Below are positions 1 through 7,977 of a stretch of 56,168 nt of DNA, piece by piece. Where the stretch lies: NCBI GenBank assembly GCA_947496145.1, contig CANMBS010000036.1:1-56168 (forward strand), in the 5' to 3' direction. Within the stretch, counting starts at the first letter, position 1, and each line of letters opens with the position of its first letter. Made by a program: the position numbers and the translations under genes. Source of the DNA: an uncultured Pseudovibrio sp. GTDB lineage: Bacteria; Pseudomonadota; Alphaproteobacteria; Rhizobiales; Stappiaceae. The notes under the pieces are model-generated. The model saw only the letters and a program-made list of their open reading frames with translations. It did no database searches and was not told the origin of the DNA.

Positions 1-56
1 TCCTTGATCAGACCTGCAAAACGGTCTCGCAGGTCTGTAGAGCGCGGTGCTGGCAT
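1..56 (-). CDS. Transposase N-terminus (IS630-like), truncated by window edge
   Basis: An ATG at 56-54 is preceded by a strong Shine-Dalgarno sequence (GGGAGGATCACAAC). It opens a frame reading MPAPRSTDLRDRFAGLIK before the window ends. The S-x-DLR-x-R start is typical of IS630-family orfA transposases, which begin with a helix-turn-helix. Only 18 codons are visible, so intactness, subfamily and terminal repeats cannot be judged. It would be a mobile element abutting the exopolysaccharide locus and tRNA-Pro. The alternative is an unrelated gene with a similar start. Confidence 0.5.
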   Translation of the reverse strand, partial: MPAPRSTDLRDRFAGLIK

Positions 57-387
57 GTTGTGATCCTCCCAATCAGACTGAAACACAGAACGCCCGCCAT
101 GTGAAACCTGCCGATTCAAACTTTTACCGAAACGCTTTAGGCTCCGTACCACGTAATCGTGGGCACCGAGCTGGCTCTCGTAATCTGCTCCAGTGTGAGA
201 AATGTGAAAGCTAGGTTAGTCGCCCGAGTAAACTCGGCGGTTTTTTTGTTTTTGCAATCAGTTCATTGCAAAAGTGAAATGTTCCTATAAAGCCTAAAAT
301 CAATGGTTTAGTAGGTATGTTTAGAACTCTCATGAACAGTTGTTCTTGAGCGCACTTCACTTTTTTATGCTAAGTTCTTGAAAAGAA
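57..387. other. Intergenic region between transposase start and tRNA-Pro
   Basis: No convincing gene is seen. The stretch around 113-141 (GATTCAAACTTTTACCGAAACGCTTTAG read in parts) resembles the dispersed non-coding motifs often seen between genes in Hyphomicrobiales; this is recollection, not a search. A short perfect inverted repeat, CCACG-TAAT-CGTGG, lies at 149-162. A terminator-like hairpin lies at 224-247. A small RNA ending at that hairpin is possible but no promoter is clear. Confidence 0.4.
224..247 (+). terminator. Terminator-like hairpin with T-run
   Basis: CCGAG-TAAA-CTCGG forms a short GC-rich stem-loop followed by CGG and seven T residues. It has the form of a plus-strand Rho-independent terminator, yet no plus-strand gene lies upstream in the window. 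It may end a small non-coding RNA encoded at about 120-240 or be a relic. Confidence 0.45.
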
Positions 388-464
388 TGGTCGGGTAGGC
401 CGGATTTGAACCGACGACCCCTTCACCCCCAGTGAAGTGCGCTACCAGGCTGCGCTACTACCCG
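388..464 (-). tRNA. tRNA-Pro (anticodon GGG)
   Basis: The reverse complement folds as a full cloverleaf. The acceptor CGGGTAG pairs with CTACCCG, the anticodon stem CTTCA/TGAAG encloses loop CTGGGGG (anticodon GGG), and the T-loop is TTCGAAT. Discriminator A and the CCA end (388-390) are encoded. It lies just downstream of the exopolysaccharide operon on the same strand, separated by a hairpin. tRNA genes are common integration sites, and an IS-like gene starts about 330 bases away. Confidence 0.97.
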
Positions 465-468
465 AACC

Positions 469-515
469 TTTAAAACACCTGCGCCTGGATGCAATGTTGC
501 ATTTTGCAGGTGTTT
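469..515 (-). terminator. Probable terminator of the exopolysaccharide operon
   Basis: A perfect 10-base inverted repeat, AAACACCTGC (473-482) and GCAGGTGTTT (506-515), encloses a second small hairpin, TGCAA-TG-TTGCA. On the minus strand the stem is followed by a short T stretch. It lies between the stop of the O-antigen-ligase-like gene at 594 and the tRNA-Pro 5' end at 464. It would separate the operon from the tRNA. Confidence 0.6.
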
Positions 516-593
516 GATTTTGAGAAAACTTGTTTCTCTGCTTCTGTCCTACCTAATTCAGGTTGTCTGATCAAGAAGCAATTGAGCACCTGC

Positions 594-1862
594 TCATTGT
601 GTTCGTGGAAAACGCCTGTGTCGTGACACTCCGGCTTCTACTGCAATGATGGCCCACAAAATGCCGAGAAGGAGGAAGTAGTGACGCCAGTGGTCACTGT
701 CAATTATTACGCTAACACAAGCATGTAGGAAGAAAGCGACGTAGGTACAGACCGCATATTTCTGCCAGGGGCGAGGCTTGAAAACAAGCGGCAAAGCCTT
801 GATTAATGTCCAGATGACGAGAGTTATGTAAGAAAGGCCGCCCAGCCATCCGTAGGTTGTAAAGGCTTTCAGGTAGGCGTTGTGTTCATCTTCAGGAAAA
901 ATGGAATTGAACACGCCAACGCCCAGCCCGAAGGGACGTTCTGTCACGAGAGAGAAACCTTCTCCCCAGCGACCGAAACGTCCGAGGCGAGCGCCGTCAT
1001 AGTCCTGTACTAATCTGGCGCGTTCGGTGAACATTTGGGAGATGGGTTCGACGGATAAGGCGGCAATGAGAGCACCAGCAAGGGCGAGGCCAACCAGAGC
1101 GAGGATGCCGAGTAGCTTTATACGTGAGACAGAGCGCCGCTCGTTGATGAACACCAGCAGAAACACCAGAAGACTGCCGCCAAGCGTTATGCCCCAGGCC
1201 GCGCGGGAAAAAGAGAGGAAGACACCGGCAAGCAGAAGCAGCAATATGCCTGATTTGAAGAGGTTTTCCCGCAGTGGTCTGGTGAGAATGTCGTAGGCGA
1301 TGAGCAAGATGGGCAGCAGCAGGAACGGGCCGAAGACATTTGGGTCCTTGAAAGATCCTTTTGCTCGTCCGTAGCGGGTGAACTGCTCATATGCACCGGG
1401 GAAGGCATCAAAGTATCCTGCAATAGCCAGAAGCGCGGCGAATATGGCAGCGATTAAGTAGCCTTTTTCAAGGGCTGAGATGCGCTGAATGTTTGCAGAC
1501 AGAGATGCGGCATAAAGAAAGGATGAAAAGGCAAGAAAGACTGTGACTGCGTAAAAGATGGCAGCGGCTTTGGTGTCTTCTGCTGCTGGCAGGGCCAGTA
1601 TGCCCCCAGTGATGTAGAGGCACAACAAGACCAGAAGGGGGAGGATGTCTTTACGCAGTTCCAGTCCAAAGAAAGACCAGCCTGCAAGCAACAGTGCAAT
1701 GAGCAGGTCGTAGGGAGCTGGTTCAATGATGACAAGTGCGCTCACACTGGCAACGAGAAATAACAGCGCTCTTGCTATTGTTTCAGTCCCAATGGTCAGA
1801 GGCACACGCCAGAACGAGCGTGAGCCATTAGATGCCAGATGCGGGCGCGACAGGTCGGTCAA
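594..1862 (-). CDS. O-antigen ligase / polysaccharide polymerase-like membrane protein (Wzy/WaaL superfamily)
   Basis: A polytopic inner-membrane protein of 422 residues with about 10-12 hydrophobic segments. The C-terminal half has the large periplasmic loop typical of Wzy_C/WaaL proteins, with FKDPNVFGPF near residue 170, SRAAWG near 220, and DEHNAYLKAFTTYGWLGG near 325. Proteins of this family join or polymerise lipid-linked sugar units. Next to an export lipoprotein and chain-length regulator, a polymerase role is more likely than an LPS ligase role. Translation starts at TTG (1862-1860), which overlaps the TGA stop of the upstream glycosylphosphotransferase (TTGA), implying translational coupling. 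It is the last gene of its operon. Confidence 0.8.
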   Translation of the reverse strand: MTDLSRPHLASNGSRSFWRVPLTIGTETIARALLFLVASVSALVIIEPAPYDLLIALLLAGWSFFGLELRKDILPLLVLLCLYITGGILALPAAEDTKAAAIFYAVTVFLAFSSFLYAASLSANIQRISALEKGYLIAAIFAALLAIAGYFDAFPGAYEQFTRYGRAKGSFKDPNVFGPFLLLPILLIAYDILTRPLRENLFKSGILLLLLAGVFLSFSRAAWGITLGGSLLVFLLVFINERRSVSRIKLLGILALVGLALAGALIAALSVEPISQMFTERARLVQDYDGARLGRFGRWGEGFSLVTERPFGLGVGVFNSIFPEDEHNAYLKAFTTYGWLGGLSYITLVIWTLIKALPLVFKPRPWQKYAVCTYVAFFLHACVSVIIDSDHWRHYFLLLGILWAIIAVEAGVSRHRRFPRTQ

Positions 1863-3412
1863 TATGCGTTTTCCGTTTCCAGAAGGCAGAATGGCGTTTT
1901 AAACAATATGTAAAGATCAAGAAAAACAGACCAGTTTTCAATGTAGTAGATATCACATTCTACACGCTTCTGGATTTTGTCTTCCGTATCTGTCTCTCCG
2001 CGCCAGCCTTTGATCTGCGCCCAGCCTGTGACGCCGGGTTTAACCTTGTGGCGGGCAAAGTATCCATCCACCACGTTTTCGTAGAGGCGGTCTTCTGCTT
2101 TGGCGGAGAGTGCATGAGGGCGCGGGCCGACCAGTGACAACTGGCCCATGAGCACATTCATAAGCTGGGGGAGTTCATCAATGGATGTCTTGCGGATAAT
2201 GCGCCCAATTTTAGTGACGCGGGGATCGCCTTTGGTGACCAGTTTGGATGCGTTTGCGTCTGTCATGTTGTGGTACATGGAACGGAACTTAAACACGTCG
2301 ATCAACTCATTGTTAAAGCCATAGCGCTTTTGGCGAAAAATTACCGGACCGGGGCTGTCGAGTTTGATGAGCAGCGCTGTGATGAGCATGATTAGTGAAA
2401 GAGCAACCAGAGACAGGCTTGCAAAGAAGATGTCGAAAGCGCGCTTTGCGATGGTGTCCCAGTCAGCAATCGGCTTTTCCAGCACATCCACAAAGGGAAC
2501 AGCGCCAACAAAAGATGAGGCTCTTTGACGGAAGCGGAGCTTATCTGCATGGGCAGACAGGCGAATATCAACGGGAAGAACCCAGAGCTTTTCCAGAAGC
2601 TGGATGATGCGTTTTTCGGCTCTGATTGGGATGGTGACCAGAAGCATATCGATTTGCGCAATGCGAGCAAACTCCACAAGGTCAGAGATATTACCAAGCT
2701 TTTGATAGCCCGACACGCTTGGAGGCGAGCGATCGTTGTCCCGGTCATCGAAGATGCCACAGATTTCGATGTCGTTGTTGGGCTGGCGTTCCAGTTCTGC
2801 AATAAGATCAGCAGCGGCCTGACCTCCACCGACCAGCACGGCGCGGCGACGCAGTTGGCCCATTCGCGTCCAGCGTACGATAAAGCTGCGCATAATCATT
2901 CTGAAAACTGCCAGGACTGCTGCGCCACTGGCAAACCAGATCAACAAGAATGCCTGCGGGATTTCAGTGGAAGGCAGGAACAGTAGCAATGATGTAATTA
3001 ATGCGGCAAAGACCAGCGCCCAGGCTGTGATCAGGCGCATGATTTGTGTGAAGCTCTTTTGCAGGGCGTTGGCCTGATACAGGTCTGCCATCTGAAACAG
3101 CATGACACCGACAACGGCTGCTTCGAACAAGGCAAAAACCTGCCAGAGCGAGGGGATGTTGAGGCTTGCTTCACTCAGGTAAGCGACAATGCCCGTGATA
3201 ACAATAATGGCGGCATCAGCAGTGCGCATAAAGCCATCAAAAACTTTTTTCGAAATTGTATTGTCGCGCAGGGTTGCGGCGACTTCCAATGCATCCTTGG
3301 AAAGATTACCAGGCGTTTCATTTTGTGGTGATGAGGCTTTATGTCCGTCTGACTTGGAAAGGTTATCAGGTGACGGGTCTCCCTCAATAATATTGAAGCG
3401 GTGTTTTACCAT
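1859..3412 (-). CDS. Polyprenyl glycosylphosphotransferase (exopolysaccharide initiating enzyme)
   Basis: A WcaJ/ExoY-type enzyme of 517 residues. It transfers a sugar-1-phosphate (glucose or galactose in known members) to undecaprenyl phosphate, the first step of repeat-unit assembly at the inner membrane. The N-terminal half has four or five membrane segments (residues about 60-180) and a CoA-binding/NAD-like domain (VLVGGGQAAADLI). The C-terminal bacterial sugar transferase domain begins near KRAFDIFF. It carries DSPGPVIF, FKFRSM, DELPQLMNVLMGQ, SLVGPRP and KPGVTGWAQ, the conserved catalytic motifs. Length is normal. The gene is 12 bases downstream of the GT4 gene and overlaps the next gene by four bases. 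The substrate sugar cannot be read from sequence. Confidence 0.9.
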   Translation of the reverse strand: MVKHRFNIIEGDPSPDNLSKSDGHKASSPQNETPGNLSKDALEVAATLRDNTISKKVFDGFMRTADAAIIVITGIVAYLSEASLNIPSLWQVFALFEAAVVGVMLFQMADLYQANALQKSFTQIMRLITAWALVFAALITSLLLFLPSTEIPQAFLLIWFASGAAVLAVFRMIMRSFIVRWTRMGQLRRRAVLVGGGQAAADLIAELERQPNNDIEICGIFDDRDNDRSPPSVSGYQKLGNISDLVEFARIAQIDMLLVTIPIRAEKRIIQLLEKLWVLPVDIRLSAHADKLRFRQRASSFVGAVPFVDVLEKPIADWDTIAKRAFDIFFASLSLVALSLIMLITALLIKLDSPGPVIFRQKRYGFNNELIDVFKFRSMYHNMTDANASKLVTKGDPRVTKIGRIIRKTSIDELPQLMNVLMGQLSLVGPRPHALSAKAEDRLYENVVDGYFARHKVKPGVTGWAQIKGWRGETDTEDKIQKRVECDIYYIENWSVFLDLYILFKTPFCLLETENAY

Positions 3413-3424
3413 GTTGCCGTGCGC

Positions 3425-4627
3425 CTAACTGGGTTTTATTTGTGAATGCAGGGGGGACTGAGATGCGCTTTCCAGTTCCTTCTCTGCTTCTTGAGTGGGG
3501 TGATAAAGCTCTGTGATGGACTGTGCCATTTGCGACAGAGTGAAACTTGATTTCAGGTGCTCCTGCAATTTCAGGCTGAGTTGTTTTTGCTCCTGCTCGT
3601 TTTCAAGTGCATGAGCAAGAGCATGTGTGAGTGCCTGCTGATTATCGGGCTGAACGAGCGTGCCCTTATACTCACCGTAAATCTCAGGAATTCCGCCGGT
3701 ATTGGTCGTGATGAGTGGTTTTTGTGCTGCAAGCAGTTCCAGAACGATATAGGGCAGGGCTTCTGCGCGTGAAGGGATGACTGCTGTTTTGCCCAGTTGT
3801 ACTGCTGATTGGAGAGGAAGAAAGCCGTGAAATGAAATATAGGCTTCAAGGTTTTTCTCTCGTACCATCTGCTCAAAACGTGTGCGGTCCGGGCCTTCGC
3901 CTACGATTGCGAGGCGAGGTTTTTGTGCGGTGGTCTGGTGCAGAGCCTCGATGCTGTTGATGAGCAAATCAACGCCTTTAAGGGTGCGTAATTCGCCAAT
4001 AAACAACAGGTCAGCAGCCCCGTCTTTTACGGGTGTTTCTTTAAACTCTGCGGGCCGCAAGCCGTTATGTACGATTTTGTGGCTTGGTCGTATGCCTTTC
4101 AGGCCGATCTTTTGATGGTAGGCGGATTTTTCAAAGGCACTTGTGAACACAAGAGCGTCTGTGAACGGTCTCAAGAGCTTTTCAAGCGAAATGTAGATTT
4201 TGCCAGTGGTGCTGGAGAAATCATAGTGCAGGCTTCCTCCATGAGGGCTGTATATACGCCGGGTGGGAATGCGGCGCAGCCTGAGAACGCTTCCGATTAA
4301 ACGGGCCCATACGCCGCCTTTCGCACCGTGACCATGCAGTACATCTGGCTGTAAAGGGACTATGCGTTTGATAAGACTGTAAAGACTAAGCAGATCTTTG
4401 GGAGCAAGGGCTCTTGCCATTGGAACCGTTGTCAGGCCAAGAGCAAGCTGGGGTTTGAGCATGTCGAATTGTTTTTGCGAAGTTGCGGAAATATGGTCTG
4501 AAGCGCACACAATGCCCAGTTCATGTCCCATCTGGATCTGTTCTTCTGCCAGATCAACCAGATGTCGAAACGCTCCGCCCAGAGGCGCACGTATGCAATG
4601 AATGATTTTCAACGTGTCCGCAGACAT
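3425..4627 (-). CDS. Glycosyltransferase family 4 (exopolysaccharide)
   Basis: A GT-B fold glycosyltransferase of 400 residues. The start at ATG 4627 is preferred because GGGGAG lies about nine bases upstream and MSADTLKIIHCIRAPLGG begins directly with the first Rossmann strand. A GTG at 4681 would add 18 residues. The C-terminal donor-binding domain shows LLFIGELRTLKGVDLLI, FHGFLPLQSAVQLGK, and the EAL..VLELLAAQKPLI signature with the GT4 E-x7-E. It probably adds a sugar to the lipid-linked intermediate made by the adjacent glycosylphosphotransferase. It is the only such transferase in the cluster, so other sugars must be added by enzymes elsewhere. Acceptor and donor are unknown. Confidence 0.85.
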   Translation of the reverse strand: MSADTLKIIHCIRAPLGGAFRHLVDLAEEQIQMGHELGIVCASDHISATSQKQFDMLKPQLALGLTTVPMARALAPKDLLSLYSLIKRIVPLQPDVLHGHGAKGGVWARLIGSVLRLRRIPTRRIYSPHGGSLHYDFSSTTGKIYISLEKLLRPFTDALVFTSAFEKSAYHQKIGLKGIRPSHKIVHNGLRPAEFKETPVKDGAADLLFIGELRTLKGVDLLINSIEALHQTTAQKPRLAIVGEGPDRTRFEQMVREKNLEAYISFHGFLPLQSAVQLGKTAVIPSRAEALPYIVLELLAAQKPLITTNTGGIPEIYGEYKGTLVQPDNQQALTHALAHALENEQEQKQLSLKLQEHLKSSFTLSQMAQSITELYHPTQEAEKELESASQSPLHSQIKPS

Positions 4628-4801
4628 ATGCAGCAAACTCCCCACCACGCTTGCTATGCCTGACACTCCCAGCGCCGGCACTTACGTAATTGAGATTAAT
4701 GCTTAGCTTAAAATGCTGTTTGAGCTGTTAACTGATAGGGTTAATGATTTATTAACTGCCGTAAAGGAGGGGGATTCGAATGAACGACATTAGTCTGGGA
4801 T

Positions 4802-5359
4802 TTAAAAGAGACGTTCGTGAACGTAAAGGGTATCACCAGGACGCACGGGAGCCGTGATCGGAACAGGGCCGTTCGTCACTTCTCCGCTGATTTGTCTTGT
4901 CAGGTCAACATCCTGTTGGCGTGCTCTTGCGGTGAACCCGCCTGCTGTTGCGACTGCGTTTTGCACCGTCATGCCGGGCAGGTAGGCATACTGGCCGGCG
5001 TTTTTCACTTCACCCATTATGAAAATCGGGCGATAGACCGCAACTTCCACAGAAACATCCGGATCACGGATAAATCCGTTTTTGAGGCGTGCGCGAATGA
5101 TGTGAGCCAGTTGTCTGGGTGTTTTTCCTGTTGCTTTGATTTGCCCGATGAGCGGAAAGGCCAGACTGCCGCCCTGATCCACCTTGTAGGTGTTAGATAA
5201 ATCGGGCTGTCCGAAAACAATGACGCGCACTTCATCACTTGCTGCCAGTGTGTAGGGCTGAACCAGTTCCTCATGAAAAGCAGGCTCCGGCTTTTTATAG
5301 GAGGAACAGCTCGCTAGCAGAGCTAAGCTGGCAAAAACGACAGTTAAGCGCGAGCGCAT
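4802..5359 (-). CDS. Polysaccharide export lipoprotein (Wza/GumB/ExoF-like)
   Basis: An outer-membrane polysaccharide export protein of 185 residues. The preferred start is ATG 5359, preceded by AAAGGA seven bases upstream. It opens a lipoprotein signal peptide ending in the lipobox LLAS-C. A start at 5380 would add seven residues. The Poly_export domain follows (YTLAASDEVRVIVFGQPDLSNTY), then one SLBB domain (VYRPIFIMGEVKNAGQYAYLPG). It would form the periplasmic/outer-membrane part of the exit channel. The protein is shorter than E. coli Wza, as usual for single-SLBB GumB-type members. It is divergent from the chain-length gene, which is its expected partner. Confidence 0.88.
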   Translation of the reverse strand: MRSRLTVVFASLALLASCSSYKKPEPAFHEELVQPYTLAASDEVRVIVFGQPDLSNTYKVDQGGSLAFPLIGQIKATGKTPRQLAHIIRARLKNGFIRDPDVSVEVAVYRPIFIMGEVKNAGQYAYLPGMTVQNAVATAGGFTARARQQDVDLTRQISGEVTNGPVPITAPVRPGDTLYVHERLF

Positions 5360-5580
5360 CACGAAATCCTTTAAAATCATTGAAAGTATATTTCGACTGA
5401 CAAGGTTAACAGAGTCTAAATATTGAAAATATCCTCTAATTAATTTTCGAGTAATTTTGCGGGTTCATGGCATTTCTTTCTACTATTTGATCAAGGTGCT
5501 TAATAACTTGGTTACCCTGTCTATGCATTCTTGTGGCCAATGATTTGATGGGCTTGGTTGATTAAGCGGGGAAGTAGGCT

Positions 5581-7956
5581 GTGCCGCAAGAAGATGTCTT
5601 TCTTGATATGGGCGTGCTGTTTAAAAAGGTGCTCAAAGGGTTCTTGTGGGTGATCCCGTTTGCAGCTCTTATGGCCGTTGGCACCTTTTATCTCACCAGT
5701 AAGCAACCAGCCAAATACACCAGTGAATCCAAGGTCCTCATTGATACTGCAAAGATCGTTCTTCCCGGTCAGGTTCGCAACAGCGAACAGGAACGCTCTC
5801 TTTTAGATAAGGAGGGTATTGCCAGTCAGGTTCAGTTGCTTCAGTCGCGGGACCTTGCACGCCGGGTGGTGCAGAAGCTGGATCTGGAGAATAACAGCAG
5901 CTTTGCAGCGAAGGAAAAGGCTGGCTTTGTTGATCAGCTGATGACACGTGTCGGGTTTGAGCCTTCTGCCACGCAGGTGAGTAAAGCTGAGCGGGTGCTC
6001 AAGAAGTTCACCAAAAATCTTGACGTGTATCAGGTGGATGGGTCGCGAGTTATTGCTGTGCGCTTTACCAGCAAAGACCCTGAGCTTGCTGCGCGTGCGG
6101 CTAATACGGTTGTGAGCGAATACCGCATGTTGCAGGACAATGCAAAGCGTGCGGTGACTAACAACACAGCAGATGCACTGGCCCCTCAAGTGGCGCGTCT
6201 GCAAAACGAGCTGGAAGCAGCGCAGCAAGAAGTAGCTGAGTTTCGTGCAGGTGCGGACCTTCTGCTTGGTTCTGAAAACCGGACGCTTAACCAACAACAG
6301 CTTGCTGAGCTGAATTCGCAGGTTTCCTCTGCCATTGTTGCAAAGTCTGAGGCCGAAGCGCAGGCAAAGCAAATTCGCTCACTGCTTGATAATGGCGGGG
6401 CGTTGGAGACGGCAACTCAGGTGCTTAACTCAGCATTGATCCAGCGACTGCGTGAGCGTCAGCTGGCGCTTGAAAACCGTATCGCGGAGCTTTCTACTAC
6501 TCTTTTGCCGAACCATCCTCAAATCAAAGCGTTACGATCTCAGTTGCGTGGGTATGATCGCCAGATCAGAGGAGAGGCTGAGAAGATTGTTATTGGCCTT
6601 GAAAATGATGCCAAGATTGCGCAGGACCGCTACAAGGCGCTGAATGCGCAGGTTAACGTTTTAAAGAAAGAAGCGGCAAAATCAGGTGCTGATCAGGTAC
6701 GCTTGCAGGAGTTGGAACGTGAAGCGCGGTCAAAAGAAGATCAGCTCAATCAGTTGCTTGTGAGTCTGCGCGAGGCAGAAGTTCTGCAAGGTGTTGGAGT
6801 GCTTAATGCGGATTCTCGTGTGATTTCGCGAGCTGCTGTGCCAAGTGAGCCTTCTGGACGAAAACCCTCAGCTCTGGCCGCTATTGCAGGTTTTGCAGCG
6901 TTCTTCCTTGGGTGTTTATGGAGTATCGTGCGTGCACTCATTTCTGGTGAGGTGTTGCGCCGGGAAACTTATGCAACCCCTGCTGCACCTGCTGCGAACC
7001 CGAAAGAAGCCACGGGCACAGCAACTTCTAATGCACTTGCAAGTGTTGTTGATGCGACAACACGCAGTCACGCAGTCGCTTCGCCTCCAGTGGAGTTGAA
7101 ACGTTCTTGTGATGAGGTGGATGATCATCAGGATGCTGTTGATGCAGAAAGTGATGAAGCTTCTGCTGATGAGGGCGGGGCGGACGAAGAGATTGAAGCA
7201 CCTGAGGCAGATGACAATGATATCGTGAGTACCAAGACTGCTTCAGAACATGGTGAGGTTGATGAAGAGCCTGTGAGTGAGACTTCTGCTCCCGCGCCTG
7301 TGCTTTTAAGAGACCTGAGCGCTGATGATGCCAATAAGCTGGACAAAGTTAGCCGTGTGGTTGTGCTTAGCGTTGAAGATGAAAGCCTTTCTTCTCGTGT
7401 AGCCCTTAGTTGTACGCGCAAGATTGCGGCACGCGGCATCATGCCGGTGGTGGTGGAAGTGCGTTCTGAGGGGGGGGATGGCACTCAATCCGTTTTAAAA
7501 GAGACACCGCTTGAAGAAATGGGAGAGACCGCTGAGGATATGGTGACGGATGCGGATACCAAACCGGGATTTTCAGAGCTTTTGGAAGGGGCAGCGGCCT
7601 TTACCAATGTCATCCATCGCGATCCTGTTTCCCGTGCGCATGTGATACAATCTGGGTGCATGCCTATTCGCGATGAGGTTGTTTATGGTGGTCGGTATGA
7701 GCTGATCATGGAGGCGCTTGATCTGACCTATGATGTGATTGTCGCTGATCTTGGGTTGATTGAGCCAAGCCTGATTTGTGCGCAGATGCTTTCTGAGGCT
7801 GACCGGGTGATCATCGCGACTGATGGTTCACCTGCAGGGCCTGAACTGGAAAAAGCTCTGTCCATTTTAGAACGACACACCAAAGCGCCTGTTGAGGTGG
7901 AGCGTGTGATTAATGATGAAGCTGCGGCATGGCTTCAGGTGGATATGGCGGCTTGA
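5581..7956 (+). CDS. Chain-length determinant (Wzz/GumC/ExoP-like) with degenerate tyrosine-kinase domain
   Basis: A polysaccharide co-polymerase of 791 residues that should control chain length and couple to the Wza-like exporter. It has TM1 at about residues 20-40, a Wzz domain, a long coiled-coil periplasmic region (about 190-410) with a GumC-type helix, and TM2 at about 430-452. A strongly acidic linker at about 510-575 follows. The final ~200 residues have the order of a BY-kinase/ParA fold (VVVLSVEDES near 593, DVIVADLGL near 718). However, the Walker A GxxGxGK(S/T) sequence is absent and there is no C-terminal tyrosine cluster, so it should be catalytically dead. GTG at 5581 has GGGGAAG about seven bases upstream; ATG 5608 is an alternative start. 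Confidence 0.87.
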   Translation: MPQEDVFLDMGVLFKKVLKGFLWVIPFAALMAVGTFYLTSKQPAKYTSESKVLIDTAKIVLPGQVRNSEQERSLLDKEGIASQVQLLQSRDLARRVVQKLDLENNSSFAAKEKAGFVDQLMTRVGFEPSATQVSKAERVLKKFTKNLDVYQVDGSRVIAVRFTSKDPELAARAANTVVSEYRMLQDNAKRAVTNNTADALAPQVARLQNELEAAQQEVAEFRAGADLLLGSENRTLNQQQLAELNSQVSSAIVAKSEAEAQAKQIRSLLDNGGALETATQVLNSALIQRLRERQLALENRIAELSTTLLPNHPQIKALRSQLRGYDRQIRGEAEKIVIGLENDAKIAQDRYKALNAQVNVLKKEAAKSGADQVRLQELEREARSKEDQLNQLLVSLREAEVLQGVGVLNADSRVISRAAVPSEPSGRKPSALAAIAGFAAFFLGCLWSIVRALISGEVLRRETYATPAAPAANPKEATGTATSNALASVVDATTRSHAVASPPVELKRSCDEVDDHQDAVDAESDEASADEGGADEEIEAPEADDNDIVSTKTASEHGEVDEEPVSETSAPAPVLLRDLSADDANKLDKVSRVVVLSVEDESLSSRVALSCTRKIAARGIMPVVVEVRSEGGDGTQSVLKETPLEEMGETAEDMVTDADTKPGFSELLEGAAAFTNVIHRDPVSRAHVIQSGCMPIRDEVVYGGRYELIMEALDLTYDVIVADLGLIEPSLICAQMLSEADRVIIATDGSPAGPELEKALSILERHTKAPVEVERVINDEAAAWLQVDMAA

Positions 7957-7977
7957 GTGTTACTGCTAGCTACGGGC

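Noticed and set aside
1027-1296. Plus-strand frame inside the O-antigen-ligase-like gene
   Set aside because: Antisense shadow of a clear membrane protein gene; Arg-rich composition typical of a shadow.
4764-4860. Plus-strand AAAGGAGG followed by ATG at about 4780
   Set aside because: Opens only about 26 codons and runs antisense into the end of the Wza-like gene; judged chance.
7128-7484. 118-codon minus-strand frame rich in Ser/Thr/Ala
   Set aside because: It mirrors the acidic linker of the chain-length protein on the other strand; low complexity, no ribosome site.
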